Shown here: positions 1 through 11,489 of the stretch, one piece after another
Position numbering within the stretch: position 1 is the first letter of the stretch
How the letters are laid out: every line of letters begins with the position of its first letter
DNA from: Hanleya hanleyi
Taxonomy: Eukaryota > Mollusca > Polyplacophora > Lepidopleurida > Hanleyidae
NCBI GenBank assembly: GCA_036873755.1
Contig: JAVTVY010018690.1
Span: 18,787-82,786, forward strand
Reading direction: 5' to 3'
DNA length: 64,000 nt
Translations under genes and position numbers: made by a program
The notes under the pieces: generated by a model
The model's database searches: none
Told to the model about the DNA's origin: nothing
The model's input: the letters and a program-made list of their open reading frames with translations, nothing else

Positions 1-1195
1 CGCCTATGATCTCGGCTATCTTATGTAAACGTCTCTTCCGATATTCAATATTTGTGTCAATAATCAAGTCAGAATTACCGTAATATCTTCACTAATAATG
101 TAAAAAAACTCAAAAAACTCAAAAACTCAAGGACTTTCAAGGCCTTTAATTTTCAATTTTCAATATAAAAATTATGCACTTTTACAAACTTTTAAGGACC
201 CATGCGAATCATGAAACAATGACACTGTGAACAATGACGCCATTCCACGCTTTTTACGGCTATGAAGATTCCGATGCAGCCATATGTCACGGTTAATCCT
301 GGACGTCACAGCTTTCCTTTCATGATAATTCTCTGAATAATATCCTCATTTCTATTTTATCCAGGGGTGATTGAAGTACTATTGTTTGCTCCTAAAAAGT
401 TGCATACAAGAGTGAAAACTACTTTCGGTATATGCATCACCGCGAATTCCACGGCCGTAAAATATTCTGAATCGGCGCGTTCGTTGGAAATGATACGTTT
501 CTAAATTATTTTTGTCTGAACAGTACAAAATATGTTTTCAGTATCATAGCTGGGAATCTCAACATTCGTGTCTTCGGAAAAAAAATATCCGAAGTCGGAC
601 CCAAACAGGCGCGTTTCTGGTTTTAGGGTGAAGCGCACATGGCATACAGTCGCCAAAATTAATGCAACTTGGGGTTGGGGTTGATCGTAAATCTCTACCC
701 CGCGACTAAGAAAATCTGTGGTTCAAATGTCCGGTCAAACTTCAGCATTATATTTTTTTAAGACCGAATGAAACGTAAATTCCAGTTCTTCATTTTGATA
801 TTTTCAGTATTATATCGAATGTATGCTCTCTTCAATCGGCAATGTTTAATATCGCACATCCCCGTAATTTAATGACCATGAGAAGTCGCGGTTTAAACAT
901 TGGATACATTTCGTTTGAGACATAATGAAAATCAACTTAGTTGTTACAATTGGTTATGTTCAAAATGCTCAAAAAGTTTGCAAGATTTATCAAATACTAA
1001 TTCTAAGGAAACTCGTTGATACATAATATTATCAATCTCGCGACCACGATAAGTGGGGGCTTTTCGAATAGTTAGGACCGCGGTTTTTTGCGAATGGGCC
1101 GTTTTCGATTACTTAGGGAACAGTGTCACGTGACTTGGCGAAAAATGCCCGTTTTCGAATTTACTTAGGGTTGCGAATACTTAGGGAACTTACTG
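1..1195. other. No recognised feature
   Basis: AT-rich sequence with somewhat more CpG at 420-720 and 1035-1195. The latter part contains several copies of the phrase ACTTAGGG (around 1112, 1164 and 1180), but no coding frame or repeat element could be assigned. Confidence 0.4.
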
Positions 1196-1967
1196 TAGGC
1201 ATGAGATGCAGTGGCATACATACCAAATCACCTACAGTATAATCCTTTATAGTATTTTATTTCAGAAGTACAATATCAAAATAACCGGCGGGGGGAATCC
1301 CGCAGTATCGAACCCCTGTTAGTTTTTAATTTTGTGTCGCCTTAAATGAAGGACGCCATTTCCTTAAATCTTGCTATCAAATTCTTGTTGACCCTAAAGC
1401 TTTTGCACAACCATATCTGTGTCCATACATTTAACTCACTATATTAATTAAAACTGAGTTTGAATCAGTTTGTGATGTCTCAGTCTTTACCAGTGCACAT
1501 TATTATGGAGCATTACAGTATGATTGAACACAGTTGTCATTGTTCATTCTTTTATTTGCATACAAATGCGAGAATTTACCACACTGCTGGTGTCCTATTG
1601 CATACTGGAAATGGTAGATTTACTCCAACTATTGCATTGTTATTAGCTTATTAGTTTGTTCACATATCATCACACAAAGTTACACCAAGAACGTGCTCTA
1701 AATTGCACACCTATTCTTCCTAACTATACATGTATTTATCAGATCTATGCAATGGGATGTGTAAGCTTACTTTCGAAAAAATGTAATCTTTATTGGAAGT
1801 TATATAATATAGTTCCTCCTTCAATCCAACCTCGACATCACTATTATAGAAATCATATTTCTTAATAAATGCATTGTTATTTTAAATGATGTGCATTGCC
1901 AATGATGTGCAACCTCAAATGATGTGCCACCCTGAAGGGCTCGATCTTTTTGCGAAGCTGCATGTTG
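1196..1967 (+). repeat. Interspersed repeat family R1, copy 1
   Basis: Starts TAGGCATGAGATGCAGTG and matches 6115-6920 and 6953-7592 over most of its length: shared blocks include CAGAAGTACAATATCAAAAT, the CCCGCAGT and CGAACCCCTGTTAG phrases, GTGTCGCCTTAAATGAAGGA and GGGCTCGATCTTTTTG near the end. Small ORFs at 1460 and 1656 are inside it and are not conserved between copies, so they are not genes. Confidence 0.75.
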
Positions 1968-2445
1968 CGATTTTATTACACAGAGTAAACTGCAATTAAA
2001 GCATGGTATTCTATGGTGGTCTGTTGCAATCATATTTAGGTCCAGTGACGTCACACTGCCTTAATACATATATTTCAAACTTTGTATGCACTTTCCAGTG
2101 CTTGATGCAATCTTAAGGTGTGTATGCTTTGAGTTTCAACACAGACTCACTGCTCCAATGTTTATGTTCCAAAATCTGGGAAATTAAATGCAAGATTCAA
2201 ATTGACTTGACACTTATGAGTGACCATCTCTCAGATTTTGGTGAAACATGCACATTGGAACAGTGAGTGTGTGTTGAAACTCAACTTATACACACCTTAA
2301 GCTTGAATCTAGCCCTGGAAAGTGCATACAAAGTCTGAAATATATGTATTAAGGCAGTGTGACGTCACTGGACCTAAATATGATTGCAACAGACCACCAT
2401 ATAATACCATGCTTTAATTGCAGTTTATTCTGTGTAATAAAATCG
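1968..2445. mobile_element. Foldback element (478 bp) with arms of about 190 bp
   Basis: The left arm starting CGATTTTATTACACAG at 1968 is the near-complete reverse complement of the right arm ending at 2445. Shared blocks on the two arms include the TTTAATTGCAGTTTA phrase, CCAGTGACGTCACACTGCCT in both orientations and CTTAAGGTGTG. Only about 80 bases in the middle are unpaired. No target-site duplication is evident. It adjoins repeat R1 copy 1. Structure is that of a foldback MITE with no coding capacity. Confidence 0.8.
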
Positions 2446-2561
2446 TAAAAAATTAAAATAAATATTTTCCCACACTGTTTCTAATGGTCTTTCATTTGAT
2501 GGAAACTTTACTTGAGGGTTTACGATCACTTTAATATCTTCATAATTTTCATGATGTTTAG

Positions 2562-2663
2562 GTTCACAGTGAATGAATCTGGCAAGCTGTACACCTTATT
2601 TACCACAGATTTGAAACCGTGCGAAACATTCTATATCCTGAGACATTCAACAGAACCAAAAAG
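2562..2663 (+). CDS. Internal exon A of an unidentified plus-strand gene
   Basis: A 102-nt exon lies between an acceptor (ATGATGTTTAG at 2561) and a strong donor (AAAAAG|GTATGTC at 2664). Only one frame is open; it begins with the third base of a codon and ends with two bases of the next, so both flanking introns are phase 2. The 33 full codons read as ordinary protein (FTVNESGKLYTLF at the start, CETFYILRHSTEPK at the end). It joins in frame to exon B at 11131. I do not recognise the family. No upstream exon could be defined within the first 2.5 kb. Confidence 0.55.
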
Positions 2664-4133
2664 GTATGTCAGATTGTCGAGACTGTAACAGTCTCTCTCT
2701 TTAATAAAGGAGTCTCTACCACTCTCTCTCATTCCACTTCTGGGAGAGTGGAAAAGAAGGGACATTGAAGATGTGTCTTCATACACGAGGCCTCTTTACT
2801 ACTCAGACGTCAAATTTACCTTGATATATCAGCCCATATCATTGGGTATGTTCTGATCAGCTCGTCTATGGTTTGTAGATGAAATTTACACCTTGGATTT
2901 GAATGCCTTCGGTGGTCTGATCTAACGAGGCTAATTCGAAATGTGAACAAAGAAGTCGTCTTGTGTATGAAGATAGGAAGATTGCAGTTGTATTGATTTA
3001 CATTTATATCAGTCGAGTCATTCTCAGTATCTCACTTTATAGTACAAGGAGAGATTTGGAAGCCTTCTATATTTCACAAACAGCTAGAGCTTAGGCTGAA
3101 TATAAAACTTCATTTCTGGATTCACAGGCCCAGTTCTTTGCTTTCCATCATTATGTAAAAGAAATGAGAAACGATGAAGAAAACACACCGTCCTCTTGTA
3201 TCGTTTGAAAAAAGTACCTGTGAAGCTATTTACTAATTGTATTCCAGATTTGCTATCAGAAATTACCTGAATATACACACATAATTCATAGGAAGGAAAT
3301 AGGCCAGATAGAATAAAACTTGATTTCTCATGAATGTGAATATTAATTTATAGAACTGGGTAACACACACACTGCAATAAATTCACTCGGTGACAACAGT
3401 AAATATAAACTTGGTTATTATAATTGGATAGATATTACAGAAACCCAGTCTTAAAGGAGAAAATGGGTATTTCGATAAAGAGTTAATTCCCTTTTCTCAT
3501 TATTCACCATTCCATCACAATACCGGTTCAGATTATTTCTGTGACAAATTACAAGTAATATTCACTTTAAGAAAAACTGGTCCCGAGTTCAGACACATTT
3601 TTCATCCTGTCACTCATTTCAGACAGATGACTGTTCTGTCATAGCCACTTTGAAGAAAATAATACATTTTGTTTGGTTACACTAATTGACATCAAACAGA
3701 TGTAAGAATGCACAGGTCATTATCGGTATAATACTTTATTATGTTCTCTTTTCTTGTTTTACACTCACTGACACATTCCATGCTCCAGTCTATATGTACT
3801 CATATTTACTAAACCTGTTCTATTATCATTTTTAGTGTGAGCCACAAAGACTTTTAGCTTTAATCTATAAATATTGTAGAATTAGATCAAAATAAAAAAA
3901 TTGTTTGTTGGGGTAACATAAATTTTGGATCAGTAAGTCGACTTTTATTATTTTTTATTTGAATTTTTTTAGGATCTTATACCTGGTAACACTATTTCTT
4001 CATGAGATAAGAGACAGAGATAGGCCACAATTTGTATAGATCCTGCTTCACAAACATGCAGTTTCCTGGAATACCCTATATTCTTAAATGAATAAAAAAT
4101 ATAGTTGTACAAAAAAAAAACTAAAAAAAATAC
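2664..4133. other. Intron sequence, little seen
   Basis: Part of the presumed intron between exons A and B. AT-rich. Weak inverted similarity exists between 3898-3916 (TTGTTTGTTGGGGTAAC) and 4180-4197 (GTTACCCCAAACAAACAAT), which may be the ends of a small degenerate element. Nothing else recognised. Confidence 0.35.
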
Positions 4134-5429
4134 CAATAAAAAGTTTTGGGTAGGGGCCTTTCTGGTGAGTAGGTAGGGTTACCCCAAACAAACAATATTT
4201 AATTTTGGCCCTATAATTAGGAATACCGCAAATTAATTGAAAACAAAAAAAATTACCCGGGGTGGTCAGATGCTGGCAAGTTCCTGTGGAATATGGGGCT
4301 CACCAAGAATTAACAACACAATGGCTACTTTATCAGTTTTTTCTTCAAATTGATATAAGCTCCTAACAACAATTCTGTATATACTAAAACAGCATTATTG
4401 ACACTTCTAGAATCGTATTAGGAGATGGATTTACAGCACTCCTGTTGTTTTCAAAAAACAAAAAGAAACTGATGATATGTTACTACCTGTGAGGTCCATT
4501 TTCTTGATCTTGGTTTACAGTGAGTTCTCCTCACCAGTTTTGTGTTGCAGAAAACCAGGACAAAAAAAAATGGACACATCCAAACCTCATTTCCCCAACA
4601 AATGCCAAATCAAAAATAAAATGGCCAACTCTCTTTAACCCTAACTGGCTTGCCCCCCCCCCCCCCCCTGTTGGTTTTTTGCTCCTATCTCCAGAACGAC
4701 AAAACAATGAGAGCTGAAACTCCGTGACATTGTAGATTATCATATTAGGGTCATTTTGAGCCTATTTGCATCGCCCCCCCACAATAAAAAGTTTTGGGTA
4801 GGGGCCTTTCTGGTGAGTAGGTAGGGTTACCCCAAACAAACAATATTTAATTTTGGCCCTATAATTAGGAATACCGCAAATTAATTGAAAACAAAAAAAA
4901 TTACCCGGGGTGGTCAGATGCTGGCAAGTTCCTGTGGAATATGGGGCTCACCAAGAATTAACAACACAATGGCTACTTTATCAGTTTTTTCTTCAAATTG
5001 ATATAAGCTCCTAACAACAATTCTGTATATACTAAAACAGCATTATTGACACTTCTAGAATCGTATTAGGAGATGGATTTACAGCACTCCTGTTGTTTTC
5101 AAAAAACAAAAAGAAACTGATGATATGTTACTACCTGTGAGGTCCATTTTCTTGATCTTGGTTTACAGTGAGTTCTCCTCACCAGTTTTGTGTTGCAGAA
5201 AACCAGGACAAAAAAAAATGGACACATCCAAACCTCATTTCCCCAACAAATGCCAAATCAAAAATAAAATGGCCAACTCTCTTTAACCCTAACTGGCTTG
5301 CCCCCCCCCCCCCCCCTGTTGGTTTTTTGCTCCTATCTCCAGAACGACAAAACAATGAGAGCTGAAACTCCGTGACATTGTAGATTATCATATTAGGGTC
5401 ATTTTGAGCCTATTTGCATCGCCCCCCCA
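4134..5429 (+). repeat. Perfect tandem duplication of a 648-bp unit
   Basis: Copies 4134-4781 and 4782-5429 are the same base for base as far as I can read, including a 16-base C run at the same place in each. The unit contains a piece of the piggyBac-like MITE module (TTTAACCCTAACTGGC and TCATTTTGAGCCTATTTGCA). Twin ORFs of 65 and 70 codons on opposite strands repeat exactly with the unit and are spurious. Confidence 0.9.
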
Positions 5430-5938
5430 AGCAGTGGATCATGGGTAAATTCAAGATGGTGGCCACGGTTTCGCACAAAGTGGCCCCTCCATAATTCCAT
5501 AATAAGGAAGGTCGCCCGTTTTTTAACAGCATGGTAATTCTTCCTGCCTTTCTACTAACTGATATCAAAAGTATCACCCTGCTGGACATAACCATTTCTC
5601 CAAACGAGGAAAAAAACGATTGTTTGTTGATCGCACCTATGCGCCACTACAGAGTTGATTGGGTCCGGAAATGAATATCTGGCCGGTCAAAATCCACACT
5701 TTTTCGGGGAGCAAAACGTTGATTCCTGTATGGCGATAAAATTTGACAAAAAACGAGTAGGTCAACCCCCTGTGTTTTGTTTTTTGCCATTTTAAATTGT
5801 CCGTTGGATGGGAAACAGTTTAACATGCATGAAAAGAAAATCATTGTGGGTCGAATTTGACACATTTTCATACATTTTATGGAGTTTTTCAGAAATGTTG
5901 AAGAAGGTTTAAGGAGGATTGCACGTCTTTCATTTTTA
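5425..5938. repeat. Continuation of the piggyBac-like MITE module and unassigned DNA
   Basis: The bases after the duplication, ATCATGGGTAAATTCAAGAT and onward, continue the module seen at 24020-24060 and, inverted, at 60575-60600. The remainder to 5938 is unassigned. Confidence 0.5.
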
Positions 5939-6035
5939 GCTCGCCGTATACGAAGTAGGCGAGGTATTGGGAGAGAGAGGGGGAAAGTGGCGGTGTTGGT
6001 GTTGGTGTCGGTGTTGGTGTCCGGTTAGACTTTTA
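5939..6035 (+). mobile_element. Truncated hairpin-headed repeat with GTGTTG simple repeat
   Basis: Opens AGCTCGCCGTATACGAAGTA followed by GGCGAGGTATTG, a head whose ends can pair (GCTCGCC with GGCGAG), then purine-rich and GGTGTT repeats. A related head is at 56066. Only the first hundred bases are recognisable here. Confidence 0.55.
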
Positions 6036-6114
6036 TGTTTAGGCTGGACTTAGAAAGTTTTCTGGGTTGATCTTTGTTGTTTAGGCTGGACTTAGAATAA
6101 TTTTGACTTCTTAT

Positions 6115-6920
6115 TAGGCATGACATGCAGTGTACATTGTATACACAGTCATACATACCAAATCACATACAGTATATTCCTTTATAGTATTTACTAATAG
6201 TTTTTGACATTATTTTATTTCAGAAGTACAATATCAAAATAACTGGCGGGGGAATCCCGCAGTACCGAACCCCTGTTAGTTTTTAATTTCGTGTCGCCTT
6301 AAATGAAGGACGCCATTTTCTAAAATTTTATCAAATTCTCGTTGACCCTGAAGCTTTTGTACAACCATATCTGTGTCCACACATTTAACTTACTATATTA
6401 ATTAAAAGTGAGTTTGAATCAGTTTGTGAGCTCAGTCTTTACCCATGCACATTATTATGGCGCATTACAGTATGATTGGACACAGTTGTCATTGCGTTCT
6501 TTTATTTGCATACATATGTGAAGGTTTACCACAGTGCAAGTGTCCCATTGCCTGTTGGAAATGATAGATTTAGTCCTACTATTGCACTGTTATTAGCTTT
6601 GTTTGTTCACATATCATCACACAAAGTTACACCAAGAACGTGCTCAAAATTGCACACCTATTGTTCCTAACTACATGTATACATGAACATGTATTCATCA
6701 GATCTATGCAATGGGATGTGTAGGCTTACTTTTGGAAAAAATGTAATCTTTATTGGTAGTTATATAATATAGTTCCTCCTTCAATCCAACCTCAATATCA
6801 CTAAATATAGAAATCATATTTCTTAATAAATTTATTATTTTAAATGATGTGCATTGCCAATGATGTGCAACCTCAAATGATGTGCCATCCTTAAGGGCTC
6901 GATCTTTTTGTGAAGCTGCA
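6115..6920 (+). repeat. Interspersed repeat family R1, copy 2
   Basis: Same order of blocks as copy 1, with scattered substitutions and a 20-30 base extra segment near 6140. Ends near GAAGCTGCATATA, where copy 1 is followed by the foldback element. Confidence 0.75.
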
Positions 6921-6952
6921 TATATCTCTTATATGTGATACTAACCTATTCG

Positions 6953-7592
6953 GTAGGAGATGCAGTGTACATTGTAGGTTTATACTTGGTGTAAGAATTA
7001 CGCACAAGACAGAGCCTACAATAGCCTGTCTGAGCTCAACAATGCGTCTAGACGTGACCCTTTTCAGCTGCACAAAAGCCTCAACAAAAGCCTCAACAAT
7101 GCGTCTTACACCGACCTGTTACATATACACAAACACGTCAAATCAACTACAATATATTCCTTTATAGTAATTACGGTACTAATAGTTTAATGACATTATT
7201 TCATTTCAGAAGTACAATATTAAATATTAACCCCTGGTGGTTTGGAATTTTGTGTCGCCTTTAATGAAGAACACCATTTCCTTCAATTTTGGTATCGAAT
7301 CCCATTCCTCATCATGATTTAACCTCAACCTTTTGCACGAACCATATTTGTCCAGGCATTTCACGCCCACATCTCAGACAAAATTTCAATTGTACATGTA
7401 TTCATAATGACATGTATAAGCTTACTTTTGGAAAAAAAGGTAATCTTTATTTCAAGTTTTATAATATAGTTCATGTTTCAATCCAACTTCAGCAGCACTG
7501 ACGAAGAAGTCAAATTTTTATTGCAATATGTATTGTCATTGCCAGTGATGTGCAACCTGAAGGGCTCGATCTTTATGTGAAGCTGCATGTTA
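6953..7592 (+). repeat. Interspersed repeat family R1, copy 3, interrupted
   Basis: Begins TAGGAGATGCAGTGTACATT like copy 2 and resumes at about 7136 with the CAATATATTCCTTTATAGTA block. About 150 bases of another repeat (6980-7130) sit between. This copy is the most diverged of the three. Confidence 0.65.
6980..7080 (+). repeat. Interspersed repeat R2, copy 1 (inside R1 copy 3)
   Basis: The block containing GTAAGAATTACGCACAAGAC, GCCTACAATAGCCTGTCTG and AACAATGCGTCTAGAC matches 29960-30060, inside the 28-bp satellite. The same sequence in two unrelated hosts indicates a mobile repeat. Confidence 0.6.
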
Positions 7593-7799
7593 TTGAATAC
7601 CCAAAAGGCGAGCTGCCGGGTTACACATAACCCTTGTCAATTTCATTAGCTGAATTGTCTCCTAAAATAATGACATGAGTGTGCCCATTTAGAAAATATA
7701 TACTTTAACAGGGCTTTTGTTAAAGATTTTACATCTAATTATGGCAGAAGACCCGAACCAATGTCTGCTTTTAGCCGCACATCATTTAGGTGTGGAATG

Positions 7800-10102
7800 C
7801 ACCCCAGAAAAGTGATGTTCTCATCAGAGTTCTTCAATTGTTTTGCTTTTCTGCATGGAAAAGTGGGTAAAACATATTTTATTTCATATCAGATTATTAT
7901 TTACTAACTTATCATGCAGTTTTTTTGAGGAAAAACCAAAAAAAAACAATCAAAATTTCTGACCGAAAAATCGTCCAAAAATGCTCTTTTTGAAAATGAC
8001 GTCACTGTGACCTCATCATTGTGGCCATCTTGGATTTTTAGCTCATCTGGGCCGAAGGCCCGATGGGCTTATGTCATGGCCTGATTGTCCGTCGTGTGTC
8101 GTCCGTCGTCCGTCGTGCGTCGTCCGTAAACACCTTCTTCTCTGAAACCGCTTGGCCGATTAAGCTGAAACTTGGCACGCATGTTCCCCCCAATGAGTAC
8201 ACCAGAATTTGTTCATGCCGTGTCGATACGATTTTAAATATGGCTGCCATGGCGGCCATCTTGAATTTGCCAGTGAAATCTTGTCATCATTATTTTTCGG
8301 TAACTACTTCATGGATCTTTCTCAAATTTGGTACACCAGTTCCCCTTTGGGTCTAGTTGTGCAACATGTGTACTTTAGTCCAATTTGAATATCCAATATG
8401 GCCACCAGGCGGCCATCTTGGATTTCCCCATGAAACTTTATCGCGGTTTCTCAGGAACTACTGCAGGGATCTTTCTCAAATTTGGTACACAGGTTCCCCT
8501 TGGGGTCTAGTTGTGCAAGATACCTTTTGTGGTCCGATTCAAAAATCCAATATGGCCACCAGGCGGCCATCTTGAATTTCCCGATGAAACATTGTTTTTG
8601 CGATTTCTCAGGAACTACTGCATAGATCTTTCTCAAATTTGATACACAGGTTCCCCTTGGGGTCTAGTTGTGCAAGATACCATTTGTGGCCTGATTCAAA
8701 AATCCAATATGGCCACCAGGTGGCCATCTTGGATTTCCCCATGAAACATTGTTATTGCGATTTCTCAGGAACTACTGCATGGATCTTTCTCAAATTTGGT
8801 ACACAGGTTCCCTTTGGGGTCTAGTTGTGCAAGATACCTTTTCTGCTCTGATTCGAACATCCAATATGGCCACCAGGCGGCCATCTTTGATTTCCCCATG
8901 AAACTTTATCACGATTTCTCAGGAACTACTGCATTGATCTTTCTCAAATTTGGTACACAGGTTCCCCTTGGGGTATAGTTGTGCAAGATTGTGGTCTTAT
9001 TCAAAAATCCAATATGGCCACCAGGTGGCCATCTTGGATTTCCCCATGAAACATTGTTATTGCAATTTCTCAGGAACTACTTCATGGATCTTTCTCAGAT
9101 TTGGTACACAGGTTCCCCTTGGGGTCTAGTTGTGCAAAATACCTTTTCTGCTCTGATTCGAACATCCAATATGGCTGCCAGGCGGCCATCTTCGATTTCC
9201 CCGTGAAACTTTATCGCGATTTCTCGGGAACTACTGCATTGATCTTTCTCAACTTTGATACACAGGTTCCCCTTAGGGTCTACTTGTGCAAGATACCTTT
9301 TGTAATCTGATTCAAAGATCCAATATGAGCACTAGGCGGCCATCTTGGATTTCCAGATGAAACATTGTTATCACAATTTCTCAGGAACTACTGCATTGAT
9401 CTTTCTCAAATTTAGTACACAGGTTCCCCTTGGGGTCTAGTTGTGCAAGATTGTGGTCTGATTCAAAAATCCAATATGGCCACCAGGAGGCCATCTTGGA
9501 TTTCCCCATGAAACATTGTTATTGCGATTTCTCAGGAACTACTGCATGGATCTTTCTCAAATTTGGTACCCAGGTTCCCCTTGGGGTCTAGTTGTGCAAG
9601 ATACCTTTTGTTATTTGATTCGAAAATCCAATATGGCCACCAGGTGGCCATCTTGGATTTCACCATGAAACTTTATTGCGATTTCTCAAGAACTACTGCA
9701 TTGATCTTTCTCAAATTTGACACACAGGTTCTCCTTGTGGTCCAGTTGTGCAAGATACCTTTTTTGGTCCATTTTGAAAATATCCAATATGGCCACATCT
9801 TGAATTTCCCATGAAACTTTATCATGAAATCTCAGGAAATTACTGCATTGATCATTTAATGTTCAAGGGGGACAACACAAATTAGAAACTCATCTGTTGC
9901 AGTTCTTTAGTAAAAATTTCTCACAGCTACTTTCTTCAGTTACAGTCAGATGAGCTACAGTGCCGTGGCACTATCTTTTTTTTTTACATATTCTTGTAGA
10001 GCTTGACCCAAAGATATCGTGTGGTAAGTTTCAGCCTTCTACTTTTGCGATAGCGAAAATATACCCCCACCCCAGGCTACGATTCGCACAGGCCAGATAG
10101 AG
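7800..10102 (-). mobile_element. piggyBac-like MITE copy split by a later insertion
   Basis: The part 7800-8039 and the part 9985-10102 are collinear (inverted) with the uninterrupted copy at 60188-60580: shared phrases are GAAAATGACGTCACTGTGAC, GGCCATCTTGGATTTTT, AGAGCTTGACCCAAAGATAT and TTTTGCGATAGCGAAAATAT. The right end reads GGCCAGATAGAG followed by TTAA (10103-10106), matching the TTAA-flanked end of the 60-kb copy. The 8040-9978 repeat interrupts it in a T tract. Confidence 0.7.
8040..9978 (+). mobile_element. Hairpin-headed element with ten or so 155-bp core repeats
   Basis: Opens AGCTCATCTGGGCCGAAGGC with a self-pairing head and a GTCCGTCGT simple repeat, and ends CAGATGAGCT near 9956, the reverse complement of its first ten bases. 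The core (8259-9830) is a run of units of about 148-157 bp sharing TTTCTCAGGAACTACTGCAT, CTCAAATTTGGTACACAGGT, CCAATATGGCCACCAGG and GGCCATCTTGGATTTCCCC. The many 60-97 codon ORFs here are the same unit read in one frame and do not look like a protein. The head and simple repeat are of a type common in mollusc genomes. Confidence 0.8.
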
Positions 10103-10331
10103 TTAAACATATAAATGCATTGTTTTTCAACAACATCTGGCTCTGAACGGAGATATCGTGAATTATTTTTTTTGATAATTAAACTTTGATTATGTTAGCA
10201 TATATAACAAAAGGTCTACATTTTAATTTGGAAAAAAAAATAAAAAACCTCTTCATCCCCAAATGGGGTTGGAAATTGAACTGGCTGACAAGGATCAACC
10301 CCAACATATAATTCTTTATTATGACTCTTAA

Positions 10332-10912
10332 AGATATAATCAGCCTCAAAATGAATGGATTTTGTAAACTCTCCCCTGTGTGTTTTTTTCAGCAGGGAAG
10401 ATTACCAAAGCATCATATGTATTATATTTGATGATAGTGGGATTGTCATATACAACGAATGCAAAAATATCTTGTCAGAGAAATTTGTAACTCTGCCCGC
10501 TTCGACGGCTTTTCGGTCTCGCCATTGAGTGTGTGCTGTACGCGGAGAGGAAAATGACGTCACTGTGTGACGTATGAGTGACGTGGCGACGCTCACGAAT
10601 TTGAATGCTGCACAGCTGCAGCCATGGGATAACGTCATGGCTCGTGCCTACGGTTCGATAATGTCGCACAGCATACGTTGGTAGAATGCACCATACATGT
10701 ATACGCTTGTTGACACGGTCGTGGAAAAATAAACGGCATGCCATGCCGTTTATTTTTAAAGATCAATTCCTTCTATTTTCTCGTGAATGGTAGAAACAAG
10801 TTCAGTATTTTGTGGTCAAATGTGTTTCATTTTGTACCTGTTGTAACATATGTCACTTTCGCTGAGTTTGAGAGACATTGATTTCAGCCCAGATTTGAGG
10901 CTGATTACATCT
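10332..10912. mobile_element. Putative TTAA-flanked inverted-repeat element
   Basis: The sequence AGATATAATCAGCCTCAAA after TTAA at 10328-10331 is mirrored by TTTGAGGCTGATTACATCT before TTAA at 10913-10916. The 581-bp interior is CpG-richer than its surroundings (10480-10680) and holds a perfect 16-bp-arm palindrome. Two overlapping minus ORFs of 78 and 89 codons inside lack recognisable features. Confidence 0.5.
10725..10757. repeat. Perfect palindrome with 16-bp arms
   Basis: Left arm AAAAATAAACGGCATG, one central C, right arm the exact reverse complement. Lies inside the TTAA-flanked element and could form a cruciform or hairpin. Confidence 0.85.
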
Positions 10913-11130
10913 TTAAATATTGGGACACCCTCTCGACTCGGTAATTTTGGAAAATTTGTGTTCAAATATATAATTTTAAATTGACAGTTAGAAAATAAGT
11001 AGATCTAATATTTTCTCAGGTGAAGTAGTTTACTATAAACTAAGATAAATGTAACTCCAATGATTGAAGTCATGGTGGTACGTGATACTTTTTAAGTAGT
11101 TTACTGACTCTCCAGTCTTGTTCTGTTTAG

Positions 11131-11217
11131 GGAGGACCAAACCACAGAGGTTATGCGTGTATGTGTGGGGGAGTTAACCAGACCAGAGACAGATCCAGAA
11201 ACATCGTTAGAGCACAG
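11131..11217 (+). CDS. Internal exon B of the unidentified plus-strand gene
   Basis: An 87-nt exon lies between an excellent acceptor (TTGTTCTGTTTAG at 11130) and a consensus donor (CACAG|GTAAGT at 11218). In the frame set by exon A it contributes the completing base of an Arg codon, 28 full codons (MRVCVGELTRPETDPE in the middle) and two bases of the next codon, so it is also a symmetric 2-2 exon. The other two frames are interrupted or have no matching phase. Acidic and charged composition suggests a cytoplasmic or linker region. Intron A-B is 8.5 kb and packed with transposable elements. Confidence 0.6.
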
Positions 11218-11489
11218 GTAAGTCATGCTTACAACCACACGTCGTCTCTCAGTCTCACGTTCAAACCTCACACCTGTCGCACCTGTACAGTGACGTGTTC
11301 TTCTTCCTGGTTGTCATAATACATCATCAATGAAAGTTGTTGAAGTACAGTAAAGTTTGGAGGTTGGGGTATACTTGCAGTATGTCTGACTTATTATGCT
11401 TACTCTTCTCTCATACTTCCCCCTCAGTACATTGAAAGTATAGCTGCATTATAGTACTGGTATAGATACACTAATATATGGTATAGCAG

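Noticed and set aside
4520..5391. Paired identical ORFs of 65 and 70 codons
   Set aside because: They repeat with the 648-bp duplication, overlap on opposite strands and lie in MITE-like DNA with a polyC run.
8063..9814. A series of ORFs of 60-97 codons with similar sequence
   Set aside because: They are the 155-bp core unit of a repeat read in one frame, broken by stops between units.
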